The notes beneath the pieces were generated by a model. That model worked only from the letters and a program-made list of their open reading frames with translations, was not told the DNA's origin and did no database searches. This document shows, piece by piece, positions 46,666 through 57,673 of a DNA stretch of 64,000 nt. The stretch lies in contig NZ_JAAXYH010000004.1 in assembly GCF_012911865.1 (NCBI RefSeq), positions 248,001 through 312,000 on the forward strand. Direction: 5' to 3'. The position numbers and the translations under genes are program-made. This stretch comes from Shewanella salipaludis (GTDB lineage: Bacteria; Pseudomonadota; Gammaproteobacteria; Enterobacterales; Shewanellaceae). How positions within the stretch are numbered: the stretch's first letter is position 1; every line of letters begins with the position of its first letter.

Positions 46666-47154
46666 ATGCGGCGTGAACAGAAGGCCGAGAGTGAGTTATT
46701 GGGGGTCTATGGCGGCATGATGACCCTGGTGCCTGTGCTGGTCATAATGGCGATTATCGGATTCAAATATTTTGCCGGGTTGCCGCAACTGGCGAGTCGC
46801 AATTTGGAGCAGGAGCATACACGCCTGTTAAACGTGCTGGCCATGGTGCGTTCCCAATGGCTGTTATTGGGTAAACCCCGGGCGCTGCCGCTGAACTGGC
46901 AAACCACGGCTGACCAGCCAACTCAGGCTCCGGGGCGGGTGCGTATGAGTGGGCAGGGCTGGCCTCTGCCCGACAGCCTGGATGAGGCAGGTTGTCGGGC
47001 GCTGTGGCAGCAATTGATGGGCAAAGATCCCGCAGCCGATGCCCTGACGGCCAGTTACCGGGCGAGCGATGACACTTGTCGTTTCGCACTGGAACAGGGT
47101 GACAGCCTGGTGTATCGCCTTAATTCCGGCGGAGTCATTTTTTTGACTAATTAA
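46666..47154 (+). CDS. mshF: MSHA biogenesis protein MshF
   Basis: A 162-residue protein with one N-terminal membrane helix (~15-38) and a charged, presumably periplasmic C-terminus. Function is unknown; identity rests on its position between mshG and mshB and on overall character. A strong GGGAGG ribosome site is upstream of the ATG. It has no prepilin cleavage motif. Confidence 0.78.
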   Translation: MRREQKAESELLGVYGGMMTLVPVLVIMAIIGFKYFAGLPQLASRNLEQEHTRLLNVLAMVRSQWLLLGKPRALPLNWQTTADQPTQAPGRVRMSGQGWPLPDSLDEAGCRALWQQLMGKDPAADALTASYRASDDTCRFALEQGDSLVYRLNSGGVIFLTN

Positions 47155-47233
47155 TAAAATATTGTTAAAACAGGGGGTTTTTTAAACTGCTTTAACTGGT
47201 AGAATAAATGCTCTTGTTATTGGGGTGCAGCAG

Positions 47234-47836
47234 ATGAAACGTAAACAAACCGGTTTTTCACTCATAGAACTGGTGATAGTGATAGTGATATTGGGCCTGT
47301 TGGCCGCAACGGCGATCCCGCGTTTTTTAAACGTGACAGATGAGGCCGAAGATGCCAGCGTCGACGGTGTCGCCGGTGGCTTGTCGACCGCAGTCAGCTT
47401 TGTGCGCTCCCAGTGGGAGGTCGATGGCCGTCTGAACACCAGCGTAGTGCTGGACGGCACCCGCGTGTCGCTGGACCCACGTTTTGGCTACCCTACGGGC
47501 CTGAGCAATACCTCTGCGACCGCAATGACGAACGCTAGCTGCCAGGAGGTCTTCGATGCCGTGCTCCAGAGCTCGCCCCGTAACGTGCTGATCAACGCGG
47601 ATGCGCGTAATCAACGCTATGTGGTGCAGGTGCTGGGAGCGGGCGGCGGCGACGCGACTTCTATCGCGGGAGCGGCGGTGACTGGTGTGGACCTGTGTCT
47701 GTATTACCAGGTGACATCGCTCGTGCTCAATACCACCAGTGGCGTGCCGTCACCCGTGCCAACCCAGACTACGGCAGGCGCCAGGGGCATTACTTATAAC
47801 CCTGCTACCGGCCAGATAGACAGCTTCAGCAATTGA
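47234..47836 (+). CDS. mshB: MSHA minor pilin MshB
   Basis: A 200-residue prepilin. Leader MKRKQTG is cut before FSLIELVIVIVILGLLAA, with Glu5 in place. The ATG at 47234 with GGGG eight bases upstream is preferred over a GTG at 47225. The C-terminal domain has two cysteines that may pair. It precedes mshA, from which it is separated by 169 AT-rich bases, so mshA probably has its own promoter as well. Confidence 0.93.
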   Translation: MKRKQTGFSLIELVIVIVILGLLAATAIPRFLNVTDEAEDASVDGVAGGLSTAVSFVRSQWEVDGRLNTSVVLDGTRVSLDPRFGYPTGLSNTSATAMTNASCQEVFDAVLQSSPRNVLINADARNQRYVVQVLGAGGGDATSIAGAAVTGVDLCLYYQVTSLVLNTTSGVPSPVPTQTTAGARGITYNPATGQIDSFSN

Positions 47837-47858
47837 GTGTTAGTTTTACAATACTTAT

Positions 47859-47932
47859 TTTTAAAGGCTTGGCTTTAAATATTGATTTTTAAAGACCTAG
47901 CTTTAAAACCTAGTTTTAAAATTTAGCTTTAA
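47859..47932 (+). repeat. AT-rich iterated motif upstream of mshA
   Basis: Four imperfect copies of a (TTTTAAA)-xx-TAGCTTTAAA-like unit: 47859-47879, 47887-47907, 47908-47920 and 47921-47932. They lie 74-147 bases before mshA in an otherwise GC-rich operon. Candidate bend or regulator-binding array for the major pilin promoter. Confidence 0.65.
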
Positions 47933-48005
47933 TGAACGATTTTCATAATCGGTTTCAACAAACCAATAGATTCACAGTTAACAAAAATACGGATAGAGGT
48001 CTTTA

Positions 48006-48515
48006 ATGCAAAAGCAACAAGGTTTTACCCTGATCGAATTAGTGGTAGTCATCATCATCCTCGGCATCTTGGCGGTTACCGCCGCGCCCAAGTTCATCAA
48101 CCTGCAAAGCGATGCCCGGGTTTCAACCCTGCAAGGTATGCAAGCTGCGATTCAGGGCGCCAACAGCCTGGTGTACTCTAAGGTGATCATTGCCGGTAAT
48201 GAGAATGCGGATACTGCAACGGTAAACATAGGAACAGGCACGGATGCGAATGTTGCTTATGGTTATCTAGTAGCGACCACGGCCAACTTGCAAAACGCAC
48301 TGGAGCTGACTTTTGGAGACGATTGGAGCGTACAGGGTACTCCTACAGTTCGTGTCGCGGGTGATCCTACAGCCGACCCAGTTACCGATGCTACGCCGGG
48401 TGTGATCCAGATCAGGCCGACAGATGCGCCTGCAACCTGTATCCTGACCTATACCGAAGCGGTCAATGGTACTAGCCAACCTACATATACCTTAGCAACC
48501 GCTGACGCTTGCTAA
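48006..48515 (+). CDS. mshA: Major MSHA pilin MshA
   Basis: A 169-residue type IVa prepilin: leader MQKQQG, then [20 protein letters not shown], with Glu5. The mature domain contains the C-terminal disulfide pair (ATCILTY...ATADAC). The pilus mediates surface attachment and near-surface movement. GATAGAGG lies before the ATG. It has its own strong terminator downstream, consistent with higher expression than the rest of the operon. Confidence 0.95.
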   Translation: MQKQQGFTLIELVVVIIILGILAVTAAPKFINLQSDARVSTLQGMQAAIQGANSLVYSKVIIAGNENADTATVNIGTGTDANVAYGYLVATTANLQNALELTFGDDWSVQGTPTVRVAGDPTADPVTDATPGVIQIRPTDAPATCILTYTEAVNGTSQPTYTLATADAC

Positions 48516-48526
48516 TTGTATTTTGC

Positions 48527-48554
48527 AAAAAGGCCTGCTCAGCAGGCCTTTTTT
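48527..48554 (+). terminator. Strong rho-independent terminator of mshA
   Basis: A 12-bp stem AAAAAGGCCTGC/GCAGGCCTTTTT with a TCA loop and six T, 12 bases after the mshA stop. The downstream minor pilins then depend on read-through or a promoter near 48560-48660. Confidence 0.92.
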
Positions 48555-48666
48555 GTTTAAGGATTCAAACTTCGGGGATTTTTTGACATACTCAGCGAGT
48601 TAATTCAGGCCGAGTCTGTACTGCGCGCTATGGCCGCCTCCAGGCAAAGATAAGGATATTATCCAG

Positions 48667-49152
48667 GTGACACTTGTTGGAAAATCCCCTGCTTCAGCCG
48701 GTTTCACCCTGGTGGAGTTGGTGACCACTATCCTGTTGATTGCCATCATGGCCGTGGCTGTCCTGCCGCGCCTGCTGGGGACCTCTGCCTACAGCGCCTT
48801 CAGCCTGCGCAACGAGTTTATTGCCGAGCTGCACCGGGTGCAGCTGCAAGCCCTGAATAATACCGACAGATGCTTTCGTGTTGCCGTGAGCACCACAGGC
48901 TATCGATTGCAGCAGTTTCCCGGCCGGTCAGGCAAGGCCTGCAGCGGGACTGTGCTGGGCACGGATGCCGAACAGAGGTTCCAGGGCGGCGCCTCGCTGG
49001 CATTGCTTGCCTCCAATGGCCAGAGTTTCAACCTGGACTTCGATGCCGATGGCCGTAGCTCGCTGAACTGCAATGGCGACTGCATCGAGGTGCGTGCCGA
49101 TGATACCCTGATGATCGCCATTTCCTCCGAGGGCTACATCTATGCCAACTAG
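48667..49152 (+). CDS. mshC: MSHA minor pilin MshC
   Basis: A 161-residue prepilin starting at a GTG (AAGGA ten bases upstream). Leader ends PASAG, cut before FTLVELVTTILLIAIMAVAV. GspH/PilE-type layout with two or three cysteine pairs (NTDRCFRV, GKACSG, NCNGDC). First of the mshC-D-O-P-Q block after the mshA terminator; its 3' end overlaps mshD by 11 bases. Confidence 0.92.
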   Translation: MTLVGKSPASAGFTLVELVTTILLIAIMAVAVLPRLLGTSAYSAFSLRNEFIAELHRVQLQALNNTDRCFRVAVSTTGYRLQQFPGRSGKACSGTVLGTDAEQRFQGGASLALLASNGQSFNLDFDADGRSSLNCNGDCIEVRADDTLMIAISSEGYIYAN

Positions 49153-49666
49153 CCCAGCGCGCTTTCGCTCTTCGGCCAGGCTGAAGGGCTTTACCCTGAT
49201 AGAGTTGGTCGTCGGCATGCTGGTGATCGCCATCGCCATGGTGCTGCTGACCGGCATCCTATTCCCCCAGGCCGACAGAGCCGCCGGGACCCTGCATAGG
49301 ATGCGCAGCGCCGAGTTGGCCCACGCCATACTGAACGAGATCTGGGGCAAGAGGTACGATGAAAATACCGCCAGCGGCGGTGTGCCCGCCTGCGGCAGCC
49401 CCACAGGCGAAGCCTGCTCAGGGGTTTTGGGCCCGGATGGCACCGAGGGGCGCGACGATTACAACGATGTCGATGACTACAACGGTCTCGGCCAAGCCAG
49501 CCGCATGCTGAACTCGAGCCAGACCTATGCCGATGCTTATCCCAACTACCGCCTCTCAGTGGTTGTGGCTCTAGGCGCCGTGCTCAATACCAAGCTGGTG
49601 ACCGTCAATGTCACCACCCCCAGTGGCGAAGTGATCACTTACCATGCCGTCAGGAGCAATTACTGA
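49142..49666 (+). CDS. mshD: MSHA minor pilin MshD
   Basis: A 174-residue prepilin with a basic leader ending RLKG, cut before [20 protein letters not shown]. PilV-like. Overlaps mshC on its 5' side and shares the TGATG junction with mshO. Confidence 0.92.
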   Translation: MPTSPARFRSSARLKGFTLIELVVGMLVIAIAMVLLTGILFPQADRAAGTLHRMRSAELAHAILNEIWGKRYDENTASGGVPACGSPTGEACSGVLGPDGTEGRDDYNDVDDYNGLGQASRMLNSSQTYADAYPNYRLSVVVALGAVLNTKLVTVNVTTPSGEVITYHAVRSNY

Positions 49667-50514
49667 TGCGGCTGAACTCACGCGCCTTGCCCCCAGGTTC
49701 GGCATCAGGTTTCACCCTGGTCGAGCTGGTGACTGTGATACTGATCCTCGGAGTCCTGGTGGTCGGGGTCAGCAGTTTCGTCATCTTCGGCACCCGCATC
49801 TTCGTCGAATCCAGTTCGGTCGATCGGGTACTGAGCCAGAGCCGTTTCGCCATGGAGCGACTTATCCGGGAGATCCGCTCCGCGGTGCCGGGCAGTGTGC
49901 GACTGCGAACCGAGGCAGGTTATCAATGCCTGGAGTTGCTGCCTATTGCCGCCAGCTCCAGCTATCTGGATATGCCATTCAAACCCGGGGCCAAGGCCGA
50001 GGTGGGCACAGGCATAGCGACAACAGCCAGTGTCGCGGCCGGGCAGTTGCTGCTGATCTATCCGCTGACGCCGGCCGATGTCTACGCAGACTCCGCCGCC
50101 AGCCAGGGGAAAATGTTCAGCCTCAAGGCGGTGCAGCGCAGCGGCGACAGCTGGGATTTCACCTTCACACAACAGATCCGCTTCGATGAGGCTTCGCCCA
50201 GGCAAAGGTTCTATGTTGCCAGCGGGCCCGTCAGCTATTGTATCTTTCACGGCGGCAGCAACGACGGCGATCTGCTGCGTTACGCCGGTTACGGCATCAA
50301 TCACCCCAGCCAATTGGCGCCGACGGACATGGGCGCAGGGGTGTTGATGGCGCAGGGCATAGTCAACGATTTCTCGCAGCCGGCGCAGTTGCCTATCGAG
50401 CTGACGCCCGCGACCCTGGTCAACAATGCCTTGGTGCAGCTGCGGCCCAGATTTGCGGTCAACGGCGAGAGTTTTCAGTATCAACATCAGGTGCAGGTGA
50501 TCAATGTTCCTTAA
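49666..50514 (+). CDS. mshO: MSHA minor pilin MshO
   Basis: A 282-residue prepilin with leader ending GSASG, cut before FTLVELVTVILILGVLVVGV. PilW-like, the largest of the minor pilins and probably part of the tip-initiating complex. Contiguous with mshD and overlapping mshP by 11 bases. Confidence 0.91.
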   Translation: MRLNSRALPPGSASGFTLVELVTVILILGVLVVGVSSFVIFGTRIFVESSSVDRVLSQSRFAMERLIREIRSAVPGSVRLRTEAGYQCLELLPIAASSSYLDMPFKPGAKAEVGTGIATTASVAAGQLLLIYPLTPADVYADSAASQGKMFSLKAVQRSGDSWDFTFTQQIRFDEASPRQRFYVASGPVSYCIFHGGSNDGDLLRYAGYGINHPSQLAPTDMGAGVLMAQGIVNDFSQPAQLPIELTPATLVNNALVQLRPRFAVNGESFQYQHQVQVINVP

Positions 50515-50965
50515 GTCTGCCGGCGGATATCCACACTTTCCCATGGGGCGCCAGCGTGGCAGCGCCCTGGTGATCGCCATCTTCGTGATTACCGTCATGT
50601 CCCTGTTGGCATCGGCCCTGATCCGAATAGTCCAGGATGCGGACGCGGGTTTGACTCAGGAAGTCTGGGGCACCCGCGCCCTCGCCGCCGCCAACAGCGG
50701 CGCCGATGCGGCCTTGGCGCAGTTATTCCCGCTGACGGGGGGCGCGGGTGTCTGCAATAGCGCCGACACTGCCTGGACACCGCCGGCTTTGGTGGGATTT
50801 CATGGCTGCCGGGTCAGCTACCGCTGCACCTCGGTCAGTGCCGCTGGCTTCACCCAATACAGTATCGACAGCACAGCCACCTGTGAGAGCGGCAACTGCA
50901 GCGGCGGCGATGAAGGCAGCTGCCTGCGGGTCAGCCGCAGTGTCGAGGTCGCGGCCCGTGACTAG
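50504..50965 (+). CDS. mshP: MSHA biogenesis protein MshP (PilX-like)
   Basis: A 153-residue pilin-like protein. The hydrophobic segment GSALVIAIFVITVMSLLASA follows a basic, glycine-ended leader (MGRQRG) but lacks the usual Phe1 and Glu5, as in PilX-type tip proteins. Several cysteines follow (GVCNSAD, GFHGCRVSYRC). It overlaps mshO and mshQ. Confidence 0.88.
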   Translation: MFLKSAGGYPHFPMGRQRGSALVIAIFVITVMSLLASALIRIVQDADAGLTQEVWGTRALAAANSGADAALAQLFPLTGGAGVCNSADTAWTPPALVGFHGCRVSYRCTSVSAAGFTQYSIDSTATCESGNCSGGDEGSCLRVSRSVEVAARD

Positions 50966-53900
50966 AACCCTGCAAATCCTGACCGCCTTGCTGTTGCTGT
51001 TGCCGACGTTGCTGCAGGCGGCGCCCCAGTGTGATGCCATCTTCACCTCGGAGCCCAGCGACAACCAGGGCACAGTGTTGACCCCGCCGGCCGATATGCC
51101 GTCACTGGGGGACCTGTATTGCAATAGAAATGGTTGCAGCGGTCACAGCAGTAGCTTCAGTCCGGGGGACTATAACTTCGGCTCAGGTTATCTGGGGAGC
51201 AAGTCTTCCATCTCCACTCAGGGGCCCACCACCAGGTTATATTTCGATTCCCTGACCATGGACAACGCCACCATGAATGCCTTCGGCAACACGGAGAACT
51301 TGTTCATCTATATCAGGGGCAGCCTGTCTATCTCGGGCAAGAATTATATCAATGGCATAGTCTATGTCGCCGGCTCGGTGAGCCTGTCCGGCAATGCCAG
51401 AATCGATGGGGCCCTGGCGGCGGGCGGTGCCATGTCTATCAGCGGTAACAGCGGGGTGAATTATGATGCCGCAGCCGTGGACAATGCCGACTTCGGTGGT
51501 TCCTGTGAAAACGCCCAGAACCCGGGGCCCGGGGAGGCGCTGGCGCTGCAATTTGGCAAGGCGAGTTCCACCAGTGTCAGCTTCGACACTCCCTTCCCCG
51601 ACGGCGTGACCCCGCTGGTGTTCCTGATGCCGACCATAGACAGCAATGCTCCCAAGAGCAGTGACGGCCCTGCCTCTGTGTTTCTCGGCACAGTATCCGG
51701 CAGTGGTTTCAGCTGGTCACAACAAGAGCCGCCGGGCAACACAGTGGCTTCCCAGACCATGGCCGAGGTGCATTGGCTCGCGGTGGCACCTGGCACCTAC
51801 ACCCTGCCGGACGGCAGTAAGCTCAAGGCCGGCAGCGTGACCACGAATCATGCCCTGAACCTGGCCTACTCAGACTGGGTCGATGTGCCGTTGGCTACCG
51901 GCCTGGATGTGGTGCTCAACCAGTTGCAGAGCCGCAACAACAGCTGCTGGCTCACCAGTGTGTCTCAGCCCTATACCGGCGGTATCCAGCTGAATCTGGA
52001 TACTTCAGAGGCCTACGACTATTACAATGGCACAGTATATTGCCGGCCAGGCGGCAATTGGGCGCTGCCCCATGACGAGACCATAGGCTATCTGGCGCTG
52101 CAGCCGGGCAGCGGCAGTCTCACGCTCAATGGCGAGCAACTGAATTATCAATTCGGTACGGGTGTGACCCATGGCGGAGGCAGCAACGATGCCAGCCTGT
52201 CGCAACAGTGTAGCTACCATACTGACTTAACCGGCTTCGGCGCTGTGCCGACTCTGGTGGCCGGCAAGAGTTCCCGTGCCGGCGTCAATGGTGGCTGGCT
52301 CAGGCGCTGCGACTTGAGTGCCACCCGGGTCAGCATGGTCAACGACGAAGATACTTATTACTACTCGGATCGTGAGCACGGGGCCGAAAATTATGGCTTC
52401 GTGGCACTGGAAAAGGTACAGCCGTCGCTGACTTGCATCAGTGACAGCTTCTCCGGCAGTTCGCTCGGGGGCAATTGGGTCAGCTCCCGCAGCAGCGGCG
52501 ACTTTACCCCCTCAGTGGTGGACAACAAGTTGCGCATGACCCAGGCCGAGGTCGAACAGGCGACGGCTGTGACCTTTCAGCGGCTGTTTCCGGCGGCGGA
52601 TAACCTGATCACCCTGGAGTTCGATCAGTATGCCTATGGCGGCAGTGGTGCAGATGGCATGGCGCTGGTGCTTTCCGATGCCGCGGTGACGCCGCAGCCG
52701 GGGGCCTTCGGCGGTCCCCTTGGCTATGGTTTCAAGCCGGGTATTCCCGGATTCGCCGGTGGCTGGCTGGGGGTCGGCATAGACGAGTACGGTAACTTCT
52801 CCGCCGAAGGCGGAGGAAACAGCATAGGCACCAGACGCCAGGCCGTGGTGGTGCGCGGCTCAGGCTCGGGTGAGAGCGGCTATAACTATCTGCATGGCAG
52901 TTGCAACGATGGCAGCAGCAACAGCGGTGGCGATTGCCTCAGCCCGGCGGTGGATAATAACTATGTCACCCCGGCCCATCGCTACCGGCTCACCATAGAC
53001 TCCCGGGTGGCCGGGCACTCCTGGGTAACGGTCGAGCGCGATAGCGGCAGCGGTTTTGTCGCCCTGGTCCCGACTTTCGATGCGCTGGCGGAATCCGGCC
53101 AGGCGCAGGTACCGGATAAGCTGCTGCTGTCACTGACCGGCTCCACCGGCAGCGAGACCAATGTGCATGAAATCGACAACATTGAAGTCTGTGCTATCCA
53201 ATCCGACCCCGTCGATGCCCAAATAGATCACTTCCAGTTCGAGCATACCGGCAATGGACTGACCTGTGATGCCTCAAGCTTGACCCTCTATGCCTGTGCC
53301 AATGCCGATTGCTCCGAGCTGGTTAGCGGGGAGGTGACTGCCAACCTCAGCCCTGCCACGCTGCCGGGCGGCGGTTGGGTCGGCGGCAGCGTGGCGCGAT
53401 TCAGCGGCGGTAGCACCCAATTAAAACTGCGAAAAAATTCCGCCGGCAGCGTCACCGTGGGCGTGACCGGCTCGACGCCCAGCACCAAGCCCCTGAGCCA
53501 GACATTATGCCGCCAGGGTAGCGGTCCGCTGAGCCGCGATGCCTGCACCCTGGACTTTGCCGATGCAGGTTTCATCTTCGATGTGCCGGACAAGCTGGCC
53601 AATAAGCCGGCCGACAACATTTGGCTCAAGGCGGTGAAGAAGGATGACGGGACCCAGGCCTGTGTTGCCGCTTTCGCCGGCGAAGATAAGCCGCTGGAGT
53701 TCTGGAGTGATTACGTGCTGCCGACGGTGCGTGCCGCCAGCCAGGAAGTCACCCTAGCCACGGGAAGCTCTGGGCCTGTGCCGGTAAGCAATCAGGCGTC
53801 GGTGGCGACAGACATCACGCTCTCGTTCGATGCCCAGGGGCAGGCCTCCTTCTTGGTCAATTATCCCGATGCCGGCAAGATGCAACTCAATGCCAGGTAC

Positions 53901-55379
53901 ACAGGCACGGGAGAAGAGTCAGGGCTGGTGATGACGGGCGCGGATCAGTTTGTCAGTGTGCCCGTGGGCCTGTGTGTTAAGGCTGTCGGTACTGATGCGA
54001 GCTGTTCTGCGGGGGACGTGAGCTGTTCTATATACAAAAAAGCCGGCGAAGAGTTCGATTTAACTGTGCAGGGCATGGCCTGGCAGGCTGGTAACACCAA
54101 GACATCGGATTTTTGTGCTAACAGCACAACGACACCCAACTATGCTCCCATAGGCAAGATCAAGTTGGCCAGTGAGCTGGTGGCGCCTAGCTCCGGTGTG
54201 GCAGGCGGGGTGGGGCAAACTGAATATGATCATGTCGCAGCCGCGAGCAACCTCAATCTTGTTAAGCAGTCTATCAACGAAGTCGGGGTGTTTAAGTTTA
54301 CCGCCGAGTCGCCTGCCGACTATCTTGGAGCAAACTTAAGCACCGAAGACCTAGGTATTCAAAATCTTTTGGCGAAAACGGCCAGTGTGGGACGTTTTAC
54401 GCCTGGTTATCTGGGCATCACCCCCAATACCCCCAAGCTGGCCCCAAGTTGTGGTGTATTTACTTATCTTGATCAACCCTTCAGCTTTACGACGGGGGCA
54501 GAACCTAAGTTGGATATTCAGGGTTATTCGCTCAAGGGGGAAGTCACTCATAATTATCAAGTTGAAGATTGGTGGCGTTATCAAAATGCCTGGACGGGAC
54601 GCAGTTATCAGGACCAATCTGGCTCTGCCTCGGTTGAAGCTGGGGCGGTGGCTCCTGGTACCGTCGAGCTGAGCCCAACAGATGCGGCGGCCGTGAAGAA
54701 CGCCTACTTAATGAATGCTCGACTCCTGTATCACAAGATCCCGCCATTGTCGGTTACGCCTTTCAGTGGGCAGTTGGATCTCGTGCTGACAGCAGAGGAT
54801 CTAAAGGATGCAGATGGGATTTGTTACCAACTCCAAGCTGCCGGCGCTTGCATTGGCTATGTATTCGAGGGCATCCAGTTCGATGAAAGCAGGAGTCAGT
54901 CATCTGACATGCGCCACGGCCGTATCCAGATGGACAACACCTATGGCGCCGAGACAGAGCGGCTGACCATGGCGGCGCGCACCGAGTATTGGAGTGGCGC
55001 AAGCTGGGTCACCAATGTCGATGATGCCTGCACCAGTGTCGTGCCTGGATTAACATCGCAACTCGACGATGCCGACGGCTACAATTATGCGCCGGATCTG
55101 CTGACGGATCAGAGTGTGACCCGCAGCGATGAGGCGGCCAGCGGCATGGCAAAGGCTGCCGCCGGCGAGTTTTCCCTGTATTGGCGGGCATTGGCTGCAG
55201 GTGACGCAGCGCCTTACCGTGGTCAGGTGACTGCACCTTTGCCCGTGCCCGATTGGCTCAAGTGGTATTGGAATTGGGACGAGGCGGATGCCAATGCCTT
55301 ATCCGATCCCCGCGCCAGCGCCTATTTCGGTCGCTACCGTGGCCATGACAAGATCATCTATTGGCGCGAACTTCACTGA
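50958..55379 (+). CDS. mshQ: MSHA biogenesis protein MshQ, large lectin-like tip adhesin candidate
   Basis: A 1473-residue exported protein starting at a GTG that overlaps the mshP stop; signal peptide TRTLQILTALLLLLPTLLQA. In order: a glycine/serine-rich beta-helix-like N-terminal region (~25-185, repeated SISGN/SLSGN turns), two tandem H-type-lectin-like domains (~195-480; PFPDGVTPLVFLMPTID, then DLTGFGAVPTLVAGKSS), a legume-lectin-like concanavalin domain (~490-745; LEFDQYAYGGSGADGMALVL), and a long C-terminal DUF6701-type region (~755-1473). This fits a pilus-associated adhesin. Base composition drops toward AT from about 54.0 to 54.75 kb. In Vibrio the msh cluster also ends with mshQ. 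Confidence 0.88.
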   Translation: MTRTLQILTALLLLLPTLLQAAPQCDAIFTSEPSDNQGTVLTPPADMPSLGDLYCNRNGCSGHSSSFSPGDYNFGSGYLGSKSSISTQGPTTRLYFDSLTMDNATMNAFGNTENLFIYIRGSLSISGKNYINGIVYVAGSVSLSGNARIDGALAAGGAMSISGNSGVNYDAAAVDNADFGGSCENAQNPGPGEALALQFGKASSTSVSFDTPFPDGVTPLVFLMPTIDSNAPKSSDGPASVFLGTVSGSGFSWSQQEPPGNTVASQTMAEVHWLAVAPGTYTLPDGSKLKAGSVTTNHALNLAYSDWVDVPLATGLDVVLNQLQSRNNSCWLTSVSQPYTGGIQLNLDTSEAYDYYNGTVYCRPGGNWALPHDETIGYLALQPGSGSLTLNGEQLNYQFGTGVTHGGGSNDASLSQQCSYHTDLTGFGAVPTLVAGKSSRAGVNGGWLRRCDLSATRVSMVNDEDTYYYSDREHGAENYGFVALEKVQPSLTCISDSFSGSSLGGNWVSSRSSGDFTPSVVDNKLRMTQAEVEQATAVTFQRLFPAADNLITLEFDQYAYGGSGADGMALVLSDAAVTPQPGAFGGPLGYGFKPGIPGFAGGWLGVGIDEYGNFSAEGGGNSIGTRRQAVVVRGSGSGESGYNYLHGSCNDGSSNSGGDCLSPAVDNNYVTPAHRYRLTIDSRVAGHSWVTVERDSGSGFVALVPTFDALAESGQAQVPDKLLLSLTGSTGSETNVHEIDNIEVCAIQSDPVDAQIDHFQFEHTGNGLTCDASSLTLYACANADCSELVSGEVTANLSPATLPGGGWVGGSVARFSGGSTQLKLRKNSAGSVTVGVTGSTPSTKPLSQTLCRQGSGPLSRDACTLDFADAGFIFDVPDKLANKPADNIWLKAVKKDDGTQACVAAFAGEDKPLEFWSDYVLPTVRAASQEVTLATGSSGPVPVSNQASVATDITLSFDAQGQASFLVNYPDAGKMQLNARYTGTGEESGLVMTGADQFVSVPVGLCVKAVGTDASCSAGDVSCSIYKKAGEEFDLTVQGMAWQAGNTKTSDFCANSTTTPNYAPIGKIKLASELVAPSSGVAGGVGQTEYDHVAAASNLNLVKQSINEVGVFKFTAESPADYLGANLSTEDLGIQNLLAKTASVGRFTPGYLGITPNTPKLAPSCGVFTYLDQPFSFTTGAEPKLDIQGYSLKGEVTHNYQVEDWWRYQNAWTGRSYQDQSGSASVEAGAVAPGTVELSPTDAAAVKNAYLMNARLLYHKIPPLSVTPFSGQLDLVLTAEDLKDADGICYQLQAAGACIGYVFEGIQFDESRSQSSDMRHGRIQMDNTYGAETERLTMAARTEYWSGASWVTNVDDACTSVVPGLTSQLDDADGYNYAPDLLTDQSVTRSDEAASGMAKAAAGEFSLYWRALAAGDAAPYRGQVTAPLPVPDWLKWYWNWDEADANALSDPRASAYFGRYRGHDKIIYWRELH

Positions 55380-56737
<1,358 letters not shown>

Positions 56738-56788
56738 GGGTACGGATAAGTTAAGTCGAGGCGGTTAATAGCCGCCTTACTTTTTTCT

Positions 56789-57673
56789 ATGAAACCAATT
56801 TTCGCTCGCGGTATATCCAATCAATTCAGGCTCACACTGGCAATCATATTGTCGGTGGTCCTGCTCGTGGCCAATCATAGGCTGGAGCCGGTGCGCCAGT
56901 CCTTGTCGTCCCTGCTCAGTCCTCTGCAGTATCTGGCCAATGTGCCGGGCGCGCTGCTCGACTGGTCCGCCGAAAGCTTTGCCACCCGCAACATGCTGGC
57001 GGTCCAGAATAAGGAGCTGCTCAGGCAACAGCTGCTGATGAGCGAACGCCTGCAGAGGTTCGAGCACGTCAGGCAGGAGAACGAACGCCTGCGGGCCTTG
57101 CTGGGCTCGCCCGTGCATCTGGACTCGCGCAAGATGGTGGCCGAGGTGATGGAAGTCGCCAGCGATCCCTTCCACCAGTATGTGGTGCTCAACCACGGCG
57201 CCCGCAGTGGGGTATTTGTCGGCCAGCCTGTGGTCGATGCCCTGGGGGTGGTCGGCCAGGTGGTGGAAGTCAGCGAACTGACTAGCAGGGTATTGTTGTT
57301 GTCGGATGTGACCCATGGCTTGCCCGTGCGTATCACCCGCAACGATGTGCGCATGGTGGCCAACGGCACCGGCGAGCTGGATGAAATTGAACTGCGCCAT
57401 GTGGCCAAGAGCACGGATGTGCGGGTCGGCGATCTGCTGGTGACCTCGGGTCTGGGCAATCGTTTTCCCGAGGGCTATCCTGTGGCGCGGGTGATCGAAG
57501 TCGCGACCGAAGACGGCCAGAACTATGCCAGGGTCACGGCCCAGCCGCTGGCCGCCTTGGACAGGATCCGCTACCTCCTGCTGATCTGGCCGGGTGAAGC
57601 GACCCAGCCGGAGGCGGCCGCTGCGGCGCCCGCCGACCGGCCAGCTGCCGTTGAACCCGCGGAGGGCCAATGA
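56789..57673 (+). CDS. mreC: Rod-shape-determining protein MreC
   Basis: A 294-residue bitopic protein: one helix (~17-35), a coiled coil (~70-105) and two periplasmic beta-barrel subdomains with NHGARSGVFVGQPVVD and GELDEIELRHVAKSTDVRVGDLLVTSGLG. It links the elongasome and penicillin-binding protein 2. The tail is Ala/Pro/Glu-rich. It overlaps mreD by 4 bases (ATGA). Confidence 0.96.
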   Translation: MKPIFARGISNQFRLTLAIILSVVLLVANHRLEPVRQSLSSLLSPLQYLANVPGALLDWSAESFATRNMLAVQNKELLRQQLLMSERLQRFEHVRQENERLRALLGSPVHLDSRKMVAEVMEVASDPFHQYVVLNHGARSGVFVGQPVVDALGVVGQVVEVSELTSRVLLLSDVTHGLPVRITRNDVRMVANGTGELDEIELRHVAKSTDVRVGDLLVTSGLGNRFPEGYPVARVIEVATEDGQNYARVTAQPLAALDRIRYLLLIWPGEATQPEAAAAAPADRPAAVEPAEGQ

